A stretch of 64,000 nucleotides of DNA, taken from NCBI GenBank assembly GCA_002794775.1, contig NBAY01000002.1, forward strand, positions 2,418,001-2,482,000. Direction: 5' to 3'. Origin of the DNA: Porodaedalea pini. Taxonomy: Eukaryota > Basidiomycota > Agaricomycetes > Hymenochaetales > Hymenochaetaceae. Below, piece after piece: positions 53,620 to 64,000 of this stretch. The notes below the pieces were generated by a model. It had not been told where the DNA came from. It searched no databases and saw only the letters and a program-made list of their open reading frames with translations. Numbering within the stretch: position 1 is the first letter of the stretch; each line of letters opens with the position of its first letter. Both the position numbers and the translations under genes were made by a program.

Positions 53620-56082
53620 TCATTGCCTATCTTCGTCGAACTTCGACATGACCGATGGTAATGGCGCTGGTGACTCCTCCATCGGAGGCGGCGCGCTCAC
53701 TTCACCCTTCTTCTTTGACCCGTGCTCATCTAGCCACTTGTCCATGTCGTCGGAGCGACCCACGAAGGGCCGCTTGCCAAGAAGGTCCCGCATATCCTCG
53801 CGCGTGATGACCTCCTTGTTAAGAAGTAGCTGCGCAATTTTCTCGACGTCCTCGCGGTGCTTCGTGAGCAGATCGCGCGTGCGCTCGTAAGCGGTTCTGA
53901 AGGTGGGGAAAAAAAAACATAAAGTCAGACAAGCGTCCAAAAGACGTAGCTAAAAAGTCGTATGCTCACAGGATCATCTTGCGCACTTCCGCATCGAGCA
54001 TCTCGCCCGTCTTCTCGCTGAAGGGCTTTTGCCAACTCTCCTTTCTGCTCTCGCTGCCGCCGTAGCTGACCGGGCCGATGACATCGTTCATGCCGTAGTT
54101 CGCGCACGCCTCGAACGCCATACGCGTGATCTTCTGCAGATCGTCCTGTGCACCCGTCGTGATGTTCTCAAGGCCGAAGAAGATCTCCTCCGAAACGCGG
54201 CCGCCGAGGGTCATGCATATCCGGTCCATCATTTGCGGCGTTGAAAGCAGATAGCGGTCAGGGGGCAGGTACTACACAGTTGATTAACTCTCTGTAATGA
54301 ACATGAAGCTTAAACGAATACACGTACCTGTGCATAACCCAGTGCACCGACGCCGCGAGGGATGATACTGACTTTTAGTAGAGGATCGGCATGTTCCAGG
54401 AACCAGCCACAAACTGCATGACCGGCTTCATGGTATGCAACCGTTTTCTTTTCCTCCTTGCTCAGTACACGGCTCTTGCGCTCGAGGCCGGCGATAACAC
54501 GCTCGATCGCGCTCTCAAAGTCCGACTCCTCGACGTACTCATGGTTCTTGCGCGCCGCATGTAAAGCAGCTTCGTTCGTCACATTCGCAATATCTGCGCC
54601 GGAGAATCCGGGAGTGAGGACAGCTAGCTTTTGTGCAATATCTTCAAGAGACGGGAGGTCGGCGGAGAGACGGAGGGGACCGAGATGGACCTGGAAGATG
54701 CCCTTGCGCCCCGATACATCAGGACGATCAATGGCGATATGTCGGTCAAATCGCCCTGGACGCAATAGTGCGGGGTCAAGAACGTCTGGCCTGTTCGTAC
54801 CCGCGAGTACAACGACATGTTCGCGAGTGCCAAACCCGTCCATCTCCACAAGTAGCTGGTTGAGCGTAGACTCGCGCTCGTCGTTTCCACCAAAGTTCCC
54901 ACCTTTTCCTCGCTTCTTGCCAATAGCGTCGATCTCGTCAACAAAGATAATACATGGCGCGTTCTTCTTGGCCGAAGCGAAGAGATCACGGACGCGAGAG
55001 GGACCTACACCGACAAACATCTCGACGAACTCCGATCCAGAGACAGATAGGAAGGGCACGCTTGCCTCACCGGCGGTCGCTTTGGCTAAGAGCGTCTTAC
55101 CAGTACCGGGCGGACCTGATAAAATCGCACCACGAGGAATCTTCGCACCGAGCTTCTCATAACGAGCAGGCTCCTTGAGGAACTGTACGAATTCCATGAC
55201 CTCCTCCTTCGCCTCGTCCATGCCAGCAACATCGGCGAACTTGACCTTGACTTCCGTCTCCTTGTTAAACAATTTGGCGCGACTCCGTCCCATGCCGAAG
55301 ATACCTCCTGAACCACCACTCGACCCGCCTGCACGCTTCGACATCCAGTAAATCACACCAACGAGTAGCATCGTGGGAGCAAAGTGAAGGAGTGTGCTGA
55401 ATGCTGAAATCTCGTCGTGGTAGGCGACAGGAATGCGCTCGTGGCTCGGGGTGCCCAACTCCTTCTGAGCCTCGTCAAGCTTGCGCTCAAAGGCATCAAC
55501 GCTACCGATGGAGAAATAGTACTCGCCTGGCGCAACAGCACCAGGTAGCATAGTCCCAGCCGCATTTGAGCGTAACTTTATACGGACTTTGTTACGGTTT
55601 ACGACGACGAGTCTCTCGACGAGACCCTTATCAAGGAAAGCAGTCCGAAAATCTTGCCAGGTGATCTCCCTCGACATAGCACTACCTGAGTTGGACACAG
55701 CCCATAGGAGACCAACGATAGTACTTAGCACGATCAGCTGCTGAGTGTTGTTGTTTGGAGGGGGAGGCGGCTTTTTCTGACCATCTCCGCGGTCGGGCTC
55801 GTTTTCCTTGTTGTATTTGTTGCGCTCCTCCTCAAGATCCTTCATCTGCTGCTTCAACTGTTGAAAGAAGCCCTCAAGAGGAGGAGGGAACCCGTCCTTT
55901 CCCTTAGGAATATCCTTGCGGTCGACGTCCTCGCGCTGCTTTCCTTTGTCATCCAGTTTCTTGTCGTCGTTCTTTGGCGGTTCGGGAGGTGTCGCAAAGC
56001 CTCTCCGCCATTGGAGTCGTGTGGTAGGGAGAGCGATGCGACGAGCCGCAAGACGAGAGGGGCGGATCGACCGAGGGATCAT
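53620..56082 (-). CDS. m-AAA protease subunit, Yta12/Afg3 type
   Basis: A membrane-anchored ATP-dependent zinc protease of the mitochondrial inner membrane that degrades misfolded membrane proteins and matures a ribosomal protein. The start is the ATG at 56080-56082 ([20 protein letters not shown]), an Arg-rich mitochondrial presequence. The first helix is [20 protein letters not shown] and the second [20 protein letters not shown]. The AAA domain has [14 protein letters not shown], Walker [12 protein letters not shown], Walker [13 protein letters not shown] and the second region of homology [20 protein letters not shown]. The metalloprotease motif is [14 protein letters not shown], with [12 protein letters not shown] downstream. 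The first 590 residues lie in one exon. Three more follow, down to the stop at 53620. Both conserved N-terminal helices and all catalytic residues are present. Yta12 versus Afg3 cannot be decided here. Confidence 0.92.
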
Positions 56083-56971
56083 GGTCGACGAGCTGAGGGT
56101 GGAGGGGCCGCTGTCGCTCTACTCGTAGACTGGAGCGCCGACGGCCGAGGACGGCACGGCCCGCGTCACGGACGAAATTGCACGTGATGAGAATGAGTCT
56201 CGCTGACAAGCTTGTTTCGGCCCATCCCGAGATGGTCGATGGTCTCATTGACGACGGTGTGCGAGACCGACATAAAGAAAAGGAAACAAGTGAAATCAGA
56301 TGTAATCATTCGACGACTATCACGGATCCTGGCTCATTCAATGTGGCTGAGATATAATAAAAACAGGCTCCATGATTACCCTCTGCGAAGCCTGGACAGC
56401 ACACGCTCGTGGTAAATTGCAAGGTCCCCCATGGCTATGTGAGACGGAGCAACAGGCCCTTCCCATCCGACGTCGACGCTGCGACGCTCTTCCATCAGTT
56501 TTTCCATAGCTTCTCCAGTCTTAATCCTCGTTTGGGCCATTCCTCGCATTCAGCGAGTCGACGACCCAAGGTCCCCAGCTTTGCTCGAAGCAATAAAATC
56601 ACTATCCTTTGCACAGTAAGTATATATACAGGCTATTTGCATTCTGGGAGTGGGTCTGCAACGAGCACATAAGGCCGGTATAGTGAATTCGAAGGATACG
56701 GCCGGCTGACTATTCGGGGAAGACAAGAGACCCTGACATGCCAAACAAGTGCATACTCAACAGTTGAAACGAGGCGTCCGTGGTCCGACCTGTACACAAC
56801 CACCCGCGAGGCAAGCCAAGGCAAGGCGTACCTCATCCAGTACGATATCCGCCTTTTCTTCCTGTCTCTTTTTATTATCGATTTCGATTTCGCCAGTACA
56901 ATCTTCTCTTTTTCTCTGCACGCTGGTCGTGATTATTACTTCGCCTCGCCCTCTTCTCTCTGTCTCAGGCC
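56083..56971. promoter_or_regulatory. Divergent intergenic region, 889 bp, YTA12/AFG3-like and phosphatase
   Basis: Holds the promoters of two divergent genes. A TATATATA-like element occurs near 56612-56620 and CT-rich sequence precedes the phosphatase start (56860-56960), as in many fungal promoters. No coding frame I can support. Confidence 0.5.
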
Positions 56972-59264
56972 ATGCTCGCGCCTGACCATGACCAGACGCC
57001 TCGCCAGCGGTCCAACATCCAGCCACGCAGGAAAGGGCCACCTCCGTCCCTCCGCATAGATACTCCTGTTCAAAAGCCGGCCATTGCCCTCGTCCTCGCC
57101 GACACTGCCTCTGCTTCTTCCTCCTTATCCTCCGCCAACTCCGAATCCGACTTCTCTCCTCCTATCCCGAGTCCAACAACTACCAAGCAGAAGTCGATGC
57201 GGAATACTAAAAAACTCTCCCTTGCCCTTCCCTCTGTTCACTCAAACCGCTCGGCGAATTCTCTGTCAATATTTTCCGACGGCGAAAGCGGCCATACCAC
57301 GGATGACTCCGCACAGCCCGCATCCGCCATCGAGCCCAGACGGCGGGCGTCGCTAGCTTCCATTCCGAATGTTTCAATGGCCTCACGAATGCATCGGAAG
57401 GATGAGGACGATGTATCCTCCTCACCATATGCCGATGGTCCGGTTCAAATCCTTCCTGGTGTCTGGCTGGGCAACGAGGATAACGCTATAAACTGGAGGT
57501 GCCTAGCTGACCGAGGCATTCGCGCGATATTGAACGTGGCTAGAGAGGTCGTCTCTCCCTTCAATTCGGCAGCTCTCTCGCGAAGTGTTGCGGCTCCCAA
57601 CGAGACTGGGGAAACTTTCTATCCTGCTCACGGTACAAGGCCTGCGATGCACTACCTCAAACTTCCCTGGTCTCATGGTCAACCCGAGCTTGTCAAGGAC
57701 GGATTCATAACCGCCATGGCCTTCGTCGACTCTGCACTGGAACGCGGCGATGGCGTATTAGTACAGTACGTGTCTGCCTTTCTTTGGCAATCGACTGTTA
57801 CTCACAGGTACAATCCATAGTTGTCAATGCGGAGTTTCGCGTTCCGCTACTGTCGCAATTGCACTAGTGATGCGTGCTGCGGCATTGTCACTGCCTTCTG
57901 CTGCGCCTGAAGTACGGGCGCTGAAGGGCACTGGTTTTTCCGGTGCTTACGACTTTGTCAAGGAGAAGAGCAGTTGCATTGGGCCGAACATGCTGTAAGT
58001 CTGAATGACATGGAGACTGAACAGTAATGCTAACAAAGCCATTCTTCCCAGTCTAATTTATCAACTTCAGGATTACCAACAGGTGCTTAACGGTGTCAAC
58101 AAGTCCCCATCGGGCTCTGAGCATTCTTCCGTAGTTGGAGATGATGAAGAGGAATGGAGTCGTCGCCGACGCATGCTCGACGATGAACCTGCTGAGCCTG
58201 ACGCTGATCGCGAAAGCGTGGAAGTGCTTCAGGAAGCGTATGCCTTGGACAGGGCCATGGAAGAGCGGATAGTCGCTCGAAAGGCTTCTGGATCCTCATT
58301 AGGTTCGTCTTCAGGTATCGGCATGGGTCCTGCATGGAAAGCGCGGTACGGGAACCGCAAACGTACCGGTTCAATCGCTAGCAATTTCACGACGGGAAGC
58401 ATCATCTCGGAGGACCTTGTCGAGGAAGACGAGAAGGAGGCGCTGTTAGGTGTTGGGGGCGGCTTTGATGCACCCAGCATCTCCTCACGCAGCCACAGTG
58501 GGGAAACGACGGAGGAAGAGGTCAACACGTCTCCAGACTCGAAGAAAGACAGTTTAATACCTTCTTTTCAAGTGTGCACGCCTTCTACCGCCAGACCGAC
58601 ATTCCCTGCGAAACAGCGTTCGCTTGGCTCGCTTCCGTATCTTCCGCCGCCTTCCGCGCCCGCTACTAAGACATCGTTCGGCTTTTCTGCGCGACTTCCT
58701 TTCAAGCCTAGGCCAAAAGCGAGGCCGCCACCGTTGAACTTCCTCCCACCAGTTCCCTCTTCTCCAGATGTACTCGGTCCGCCCGAAGCTCCACCACCGC
58801 TTAAATCGTTACCTAAAGCGGAACCCATGCGCCGCCGCCCTGCTCCTCCGCCTTTGCGTCTTAGTGAGCCCGTTATCACCTCGCGGATGCCAGATCCTGG
58901 AAGTCGTCGTCCAGCCCCGCCTCCCCTTCACCTCAGTAACCGACCCGTTGCCACTCGCTCGTCATCGCGATCGAGCAGTCAGTCTCAGCTGTCTCAGATC
59001 TCCGTGTCTACGCCTTCGCAAACGCTTTTTGTCTTCCCGCCCTCGCCAACGCTCAAGTCGCATACACCGCACATGGTCACCTTGACATCCAGCCTCAACA
59101 GCCCCTTGCCGTTCGCGGGGGCACCGACTCCGCGTGTATCAACGTTCAGGTCCGAAGGGCGTAGGCGGTCTTTTATCGGGCTTTCGGTGCCGGCGACGCC
59201 AACTACTGCTTGCTCGCTCGTGGATGCTCGCGGATGGGTAGGCATGGGGACGCACCTCTCATAA
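56972..59264 (+). CDS. Dual-specificity protein phosphatase with long disordered tail
   Basis: The start is the ATG at 56972 (MLAPDHDQTPRQRSNIQPRR). A serine-rich N-terminus of about 150 residues precedes the phosphatase domain: DGPVQILPGVWLGNEDNAIN, then LADRGIRAILNVAREVVSPF, and MHYLKLPWSHGQPELVKDGF. The catalytic loop HCQCGVSRSATVAIA is formed across an intron (donor near 57768, acceptor TAG near 57820). The catalytic cysteine and arginine are intact. LSLIYQLQDYQQVLNG-like sequence closes the domain in the third exon, and a proline/serine-rich tail with an acidic middle follows to the stop at 59264. The general acid aspartate region is not obvious to me. Homology suggests a MAP-kinase or Cdc14-like dual-specificity phosphatase (Msg5-like), but the substrate is unknown. 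Confidence 0.8.
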
Positions 59265-59812
59265 CAGCATGTGCATAAGTCTTCAGTGCATGGTATGTTG
59301 CAGATAAGTTATATAAGCTCTCGCAATATGTTTCCTTGTTTCCATATGCTCTACCATTGGCAGTAGATTCTCTTCGTCACTATGTTTTCCTTCTCCCTTC
59401 TCCTTTCTCCTGCATTTTTTTTCTGTTCATACCTTTTCTCTTTTCTTTCTGTTCTCAGCCATAAGTTTTATGGACAGAAACTCGGACTTTTGTGCACCTT
59501 TCTCAGGTTCCATGCAGCTGTATTACCTAGTCTCGCGTTGTCTGCATTCGACTTTCTCCTGCACTTCGCAACTCCTATGTTTATATTTATCCCATTCAAA
59601 ACTTTCTCTTTGCTTTAGTTTCAAAATCTTCCTTGCTTTTAGTCCTGCCCTGTTGTTGTCTGTCCGCTCCGCAGAGCGGATTTGTCGGTAGAAACAAGAA
59701 AGATTTCAAAAAAGACGAAAGATGTATGTTCACCACGTGAGCTCAGAAGTTTCCGAAGGCATGGCATTGGTATGAGGGTATAGCCGTCTAGTGTATTGGG
59801 TGGAAACTATCA
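59265..59812. other. Convergent 3' intergenic region, 548 bp
   Basis: Between the phosphatase and TVP23 stops. A T/C-rich stretch (59380-59640) is the only visible feature. It should contain both polyadenylation sites. Confidence 0.5.
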
Positions 59813-61172
59813 CTATGTCGAGAAAACGCGACCGACACTGTTTTTGACGGCAGTACCTAGCAACTGGCCGCCGATACCCCCTAAGCCCATGTTCCAGCCA
59901 GACGCAGCAATATTGTTTGCCCATCTCTGTTTCGCGTCGCGATCACTGAACACGCAAAACCCACGGGTATCGTTTCGAGAAGACGTAAGTTTCACCTATA
60001 TCAGAGATGCAATGAGGATCAGACGCACGCATACGTGAACCCTATCGCGTTTGTGATGTTAAACACGAGCGCAAGAACAACAATAGGCAGGAATCTGGAA
60101 ATGGAGATAGCGGCAAGTTCCAGCGCTTAGTATAGGATGGCGAGGGGAAAGCGAGCCCGCGTACGTGTTTAACTTGAGCATCGCAACAATGAGGAACACC
60201 ACCCAGAGAGCAGGGAACGCGTATATGGCCACCTGTATGTGCGGGCGCTGGTGAGCACGGTCTAGATGCATGAAAATGGAAGAAAGCGCACCCAGAACAT
60301 CCTGGCGTAGTTCATACATCAAAATGCAGTTTATGAGGGTGAGACGCGTAGATGGACTTACCGAGCGTCGATAGGGTTGGCCGGACGAGATGGCTGTATC
60401 AAAGGCATGATTAGGTCGGGAGCAGTGCCACGATGTAGTACATGTACTTACGTCGCGGCTCTCAAATACCCAGTAGCTCTCGCCATCGTCGTCCACCTGC
60501 AACTATGTGAATTACTGGGTTCTAGGAGACGAAATGAATGGGCCCACCTGATTCCAATACCGGAGGCCAACTAACGTTCGGCCAGCAACATTCTTGGTGA
60601 CAATGAATCAGCAGAGAAACTCATGGAAGAGATATAAAGCATACTCTGCAGTTCCAGAAGTCCATGGCCAGCAAAACTACGACAATCACACTCTAAGCGC
60701 AAGATTTATCACATACATCGAATATGAATGCATTAGAAGAACTCACTGAGAGGACATAGTTATTAGTAAACACTTCGCATAAGATGTAGACTGCGAGAGC
60801 GGTTATTCGGAAGAAATAAAGGAAGAACAAGATGAGAGGGTGCGATGACTGTCAATGCCGAGCGCGCCACGCGTCAGTACCAGAATACTGATGAGTGAAT
60901 AACATATATTGCGGACTTGTCTCAAAATGCCCGCAATGCCTACGATAACAGAACAAACTCAGAAACTTCCGTCAGTTCGGGAGTAAAGTGTACTCGCCGG
61001 CTTCAGCGTCGCCAGGAGTAGAAGCCATTTCGGCGTGGTTTGTAGGTGTTAAGACGACTGTGGGCTTTGGAGCAGCAGCATTTCCAGATCGAATATTGCC
61101 TGAAGGCACTTGCTCTGGAGCCGATGTTTCATCTGGTTCGATGGTCTGAAGCAAAGGTACTGAGGCGCTCAT
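59813..61172 (-). CDS. TVP23: Tvp23, Golgi membrane protein
   Basis: Tvp23 is a four-helix late-Golgi/TGN protein involved in vesicle traffic. The start is the ATG at 61170-61172 ([20 protein letters not shown]). The exons read [98 protein letters not shown] (10-nt exon 60292-60301), [40 protein letters not shown] and [20 protein letters not shown]. It ends at TAG 59813-59815. Every Tvp23 block is present in order. Intron 1 appears to use a GC donor. The gene has ten or eleven exons for about 270 residues. Confidence 0.85.
60292..60301 (-). other. 10-nt microexon of TVP23
   Basis: GATGTTCTGG on the minus strand, acceptor CCAG and donor GTGCGC, encodes the end of an Arg codon plus MFW. It gives DAR-MFW-VAIYAFP, matching the yeast-type KMFWIALYTFPLLW motif of Tvp23. 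Confidence 0.75.
60992..60997 (-). other. GC-type 5' splice site in TVP23
   Basis: Exon 1 (60998-61172) is followed on the minus strand by GCGAGT. Using this GC donor with the TAG acceptor before GCATTGCGGG gives [11 protein letters not shown] in frame. The nearest GT donor two bases later breaks the frame. Confidence 0.55.
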
Positions 61173-61588
61173 TGTGGCGACGAGTCGGAGTACTTTCTTG
61201 AAGGCAGACCGTGACGCAACATGAGCATTGAGTCACGTGGCCTATATTATATCCCGCATTTTCTTTCTTTTCCACCTCTCAAATTGTACCACGCTGAACC
61301 AAGCACAGAGAGCATAATGAAACGGAGGGTTACATCAACATCATATGTGCTATTCTGAATTTATCTGAAGACCGTGAAGAACTGAAGTTTGCGCAAGTTG
61401 AGATGCAAAGCTGTGAGACTAGTTGCCTTATAAGGCCGGGCATCTCAGGTCAGCCCCAGTCTCGATTCCAGGTCAACACGCTCTCGTCACGACGACCATC
61501 GACATCTCCCTCAGCTTTGCTTCCTATACCCACAATACTCTCTTTGCTCTCTTCATCTTCCTTGTCTCTTCTGACGACGACACACATA
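61173..61588. promoter_or_regulatory. Divergent promoter region, TVP23 and SSH4
   Basis: 416 bp between divergent starts. It includes a TATATTATAT element at 61241-61255 and an ACGTG-type core (61235-61240). An in-frame ATG at 61403 could extend SSH4, but its sequence looks non-coding. Confidence 0.5.
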
Positions 61589-63533
61589 ATGGTCTCTGGT
61601 ATGGCCTCAGAGGCGTCGAGCCCGATTGCTTACCCCGCTACGTCCAATTCTGAACCCAGGCAACCTGTCGCCGAAGCTCGTCGGGTCCTGCTCGACATGC
61701 TCAACTTCTCAAACGATCTTGTGGATCCCAGAGACATCGTAGATAATCCACAGCCGTCTCCCCCTGGTAATCGAGATGCTTTACTCGTGCTTCTTCCCCT
61801 CCTTATCATACTTTCGTCACTTCTCTTTCTCCTCCTGCTTTTTCTCGTCTGCGTCCTTCTGTTACGACGTCGTCGGGGTATCTCACTTGGTGACAGTGAT
61901 GGGCCGATAGATATGAGCAGGGAGGAGCTCATTGACGGGGAAGGTGGTTTCGAAGGTGTAGAAGAGCGTTGGTTAGAAACCGTGGACGAGGAAACCCAAA
62001 GAGCCTACCGGAGAGCTAAAGGTGAGCTGCATGCAAACTTACCATGCAAATTTCTCATCAATTCATCCCCCGAAAGAGTACCAAAGCCAGTATCCTCCAA
62101 ACTCATTACCGACAGATATCACCCTTTCGCAGTTCCTGTCCATTCAGGAGAAAGGCGTATCTGCATGGTCATTTGAGCCAGACTACGAGACGAATGCGTC
62201 GCTTCTCGTGCATGCGCGCACAGAGCTCACATTCCTGCCCGATCCGTTCTCGTCGTCCTGCGTGCAGTCGAATCTGCCATTGCCAAAACTCAATGAGGTT
62301 TACTATTGGGAGGTCAAAATGTTCGATCTTCCCGAGACGACTTCAGTCGCCATCGGGCTTGCTACAAAGCCTTATCCCGTATTCCGGCTTCCCGGCCTCA
62401 ACCGTTTTTCGGTCGCTTACCATTCAAATGGCGATAAATCGCACAACTATCCATTCACTGCACAGACCTACGGCAGCCCTCTCAAAGAAGGAGACGTGCT
62501 TGGTGTTGGATATAGACCCCGTACCGGCACTGTCTTTTTCACTCGAAACGGCCGGAAGATGGACGACGCGTACATTGGCTTGACACGCTGGAACTTGTTT
62601 CCCACTGTGGGAGCGGACGGCCCGTGTAGCCTGCACGTGAACCTTGGGCAGTCTGGCTTTGTTTTCATTGAAGCGAATGTCAAGAAGTGGGGATTAGCAC
62701 CTAGTGTCGGTACATTGGCCCCTCCTCCTGCTTACGGCAGTGAGCGAGGAAGCATTTTGCTGGAGGCCGGAGGAGGAATTAGACCTGTTGAAGGCGGTAC
62801 AGCACCCCCGCCGCACGGTACCGCCTCTCCCTCCTCCTCGAGGCGTGGACACCGCTCTCGGAGGCCAAGACCTTCATCTGCTCCCCCATCCTCCCCCCTA
62901 CGGAATAGTGCACTTGCTGCACCATCGCCTCGGAGCCCTCCACCACCAATCACTCCTATTGAGGAGGAGGGACCTGATGATGGCGCTTCGTCTGGTCGGT
63001 ACATCTCCCCTACAGATACGCCCTTCCACACTCCTGCTTCTACAAATCTACCAGCTTCGCCTCCAGGTCAAAGTGATGCAAACGGCTCAGAACGGTCGTC
63101 ACGGACTGCATCTCCTTCCCGCTCTCGGTCGACTTCTCCAGTCTCCCGCTTCTCCATGCGCTCTGGAGGACACAGTCGCAACAACTCCGCAGCTGAAATG
63201 GTAATGCGTTTGCAACCTCCCCCAGAATCGCCCATGAATTTCCTTGAGCCGTCGTCACCTGGTGCGGCGGCCGATATCCATCTCAGAGCGTTGACTCCTA
63301 TGTCTTCTCAGACAGGTGCAGGTGGACAGACGAGGGCTGGTATAGACGATGCTGCTGCGCGTCCTCCCCCCGCTTATTCCCCATTGGACGCCTATAGATA
63401 CGTGGATGGCGTAGAGGTGGACCTTCCCGCTGAAGTCATTGCTGCTGCTTTGAACCGCGAAAGCATCCCGGACAGCGCGATTGGTGTCGGGCAGAACGAG
63501 CGTCACAGAAGTAGGAGAGAAAGACGGAGGTGA
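61589..63533 (+). CDS. SSH4: Ssh4/Ear1-type SPRY-domain adaptor of the Rsp5 ubiquitin ligase
   Basis: Ssh4-type adaptors sit in endosome or vacuole membranes and recruit the HECT ligase Rsp5 to transporters. The start is the ATG at 61589 (MVSGMASEASSPIAYPATSN). A single strong helix (LLVLLPLLIILSSLLFLLLL) is followed by an RRRR stop-transfer, EELIDGEGGFEGVEERWLET and, across one intron, EYQSQYPPNSLPTDITLSQF. The SPRY domain runs from WEVKMFDLPETTSVAIGLAT through HSNGDKSHNYPFTAQTYGSP and GTVFFTRNGRKMDDAYIGLT to HVNLGQSGFVFIEANVKKWG. Two PPAY motifs (APPPAYGS and RPPPAYSPLD), the binding sites for Rsp5 WW domains, flank a long Ser/Pro-rich tail. It ends ERHRSRRERRR at 63533. Confidence 0.88.
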
Positions 63534-63700
63534 TGTTACATCTATATTGGCATATCAATCTGTACAGTCGACATATTTCTCGCATCGTGCAAATCGTGTA
63601 TTTTCTTTTGGATCTAATAATGAACTGTTTACGTAACTACATTTCGCGGAAGTCCGAACTCAGTTCCTGTCTGCCGTGCTTGCACTCCGAGTCTGCGGTC

Positions 63701-64000
63701 ATGTCTAGTGCACAGAACGCAACATTGTCCCCATCGCTGTCTCCTGCAAGCCCGAGAGTACGACGTCAGCCATCTGGTCGGCGACGAGCAGTCTCTCAAC
63801 TGCCCCCAGCGCAAACCGTTGAAGCCCATGAAGCCGCTCTCAAGTCGATCCGCGCGCACTTGAGGAGCCGGACAAACTACGATTCGTTTCCAGTTAGCTA
63901 CCGTATCATCGTGCTTGATACAAAGCTGGAAGTCAGGAAGGCTCTTCAGTGTCTTCTATACAATGGTACGTATGCCTCATCGGGTGAAACGCGAAATTAT
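63701..64000 (+). CDS. SNF4: SNF4-like AMPK gamma subunit, first exon (rest outside window)
   Basis: Snf4 is the nucleotide-sensing gamma subunit of the Snf1 kinase. The start is probably the ATG at 63701 (MSSAQNATLSPSLSPASPRV). Another in-frame ATG at 63621 exists but reads as non-conserved. After a basic, serine-rich lead the first CBS domain begins: AALKSIRAHLRSRTNYDSFP, VSYRIIVLDTKLEVRKALQC and LLYNG, followed by a GTACGT donor at 63966. This is nearly the yeast FLRS-x-TSYDV...LVVLDTKL...LLTNG block. The remaining CBS domains lie beyond the window. Confidence 0.85.
   Translation, partial: MSSAQNATLSPSLSPASPRVRRQPSGRRRAVSQLPPAQTVEAHEAALKSIRAHLRSRTNYDSFPVSYRIIVLDTKLEVRKALQCLLYNGTYASSGETRNY

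Noticed and set aside
54458..55162. Long plus-strand open frame (234 codons) opposite the m-AAA protease
   Set aside because: It mirrors a highly conserved AAA domain on the other strand and has no domain of its own. It arises from codon bias of the real gene.
61403..61588. Upstream in-frame start for SSH4 at 61403
   Set aside because: The extra 62 residues look like translated 5' UTR (Ser/Leu/Pro-rich, no conservation pattern), and a TATA-like element lies only about 150 bp upstream of it. The ATG at 61589 fits better.
1..64000. CRISPR arrays, bacterial operons, biosynthetic gene clusters, tRNA or rRNA genes
   Set aside because: None is visible: no spaced repeats, no polyketide, peptide-synthetase or terpene cyclase genes, and no cloverleaf-like sequence that I could support.
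1..64000. Endomembrane genes as a functional cluster
   Set aside because: TRS85, SEC39, VPS18, TVP23, SSH4 and seipin are near each other but mixed with unrelated housekeeping genes on both strands, so I see no reason to infer co-regulation.

Overview
The window is nuclear DNA of a filamentous basidiomycete, most likely an Agaricomycete. The evidence is about 27 closely packed eukaryotic genes on both strands, almost all split by short introns (mostly 48-75 nt, GT-AG), with fungal-specific families: Sec39, Byr4, Yhm2, Tvp23, Ssh4, Cgr1 and a Dal5-type permease. I see no bacterial operons, no tRNA or rRNA genes, no CRISPR array and no secondary-metabolite cluster. I cannot name the species.

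Layout, left to right. 1-10.3 kb, all minus strand: the 5' part of TRS85 (TRAPP III), a WW-domain protein, an unrecognised protein, an LCCL-domain membrane protein and two conserved proteins of unknown function. 10.3-16.6 kb: one large, decayed LINE-type retrotransposon (minus strand) with a gag-like ORF1 carrying zinc knuckles and an ORF2 with APE endonuclease, reverse transcriptase and RNase H. It separates two divergent genes. 16.7-30.1 kb: seipin, an SHB17-like sugar bisphosphatase, VPS18 (HOPS/CORVET), CGR1 (60S biogenesis), a serine-rich unknown protein and SEC39 (Dsl1 tether). 30.2-41.3 kb: a possible small gene, a putative tail-anchored protein, ureD, a long coiled-coil protein, the citrate/oxoglutarate carrier YHM2 and an Mpv17-family protein. 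41.8-64 kb: BYR4 (septation GAP subunit), NRDE2, NIP7, a Dal5-type MFS permease, the m-AAA protease YTA12/AFG3, a dual-specificity phosphatase, TVP23, the Rsp5 adaptor SSH4, and the start of SNF4 (AMPK gamma).

These are mainly housekeeping genes. Seven act in endomembrane traffic or lipid organelles (TRS85, SEC39, VPS18, TVP23, SSH4, seipin, and Mpv17 loosely), but I see no sign that they are more than neighbours. Many pairs are divergent with 120-450 bp between starts and probably share bidirectional promoters.

The most interesting feature is gene structure. Reconstructing conserved proteins by hand requires a remarkable density of microexons: two consecutive 3-nt exons in YHM2, a 4-nt exon plus exons of 19, 17, 20 and 10 nt in the MFS permease, 7 nt in the SHB17-like gene, 10 nt in TVP23, 19 nt in an unknown gene, and 13 and 27 nt at the 5' end of VPS18. 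Each is flanked by splice signals and restores a conserved protein motif. Other notable points are the retrotransposon sitting in a divergent promoter, a possible alternative seipin C-terminus through intron retention, an ambiguous seipin intron, and a frame break in SEC39. Exon boundaries were inferred by eye from splice signals and remembered family motifs. No alignment or expression data were available.
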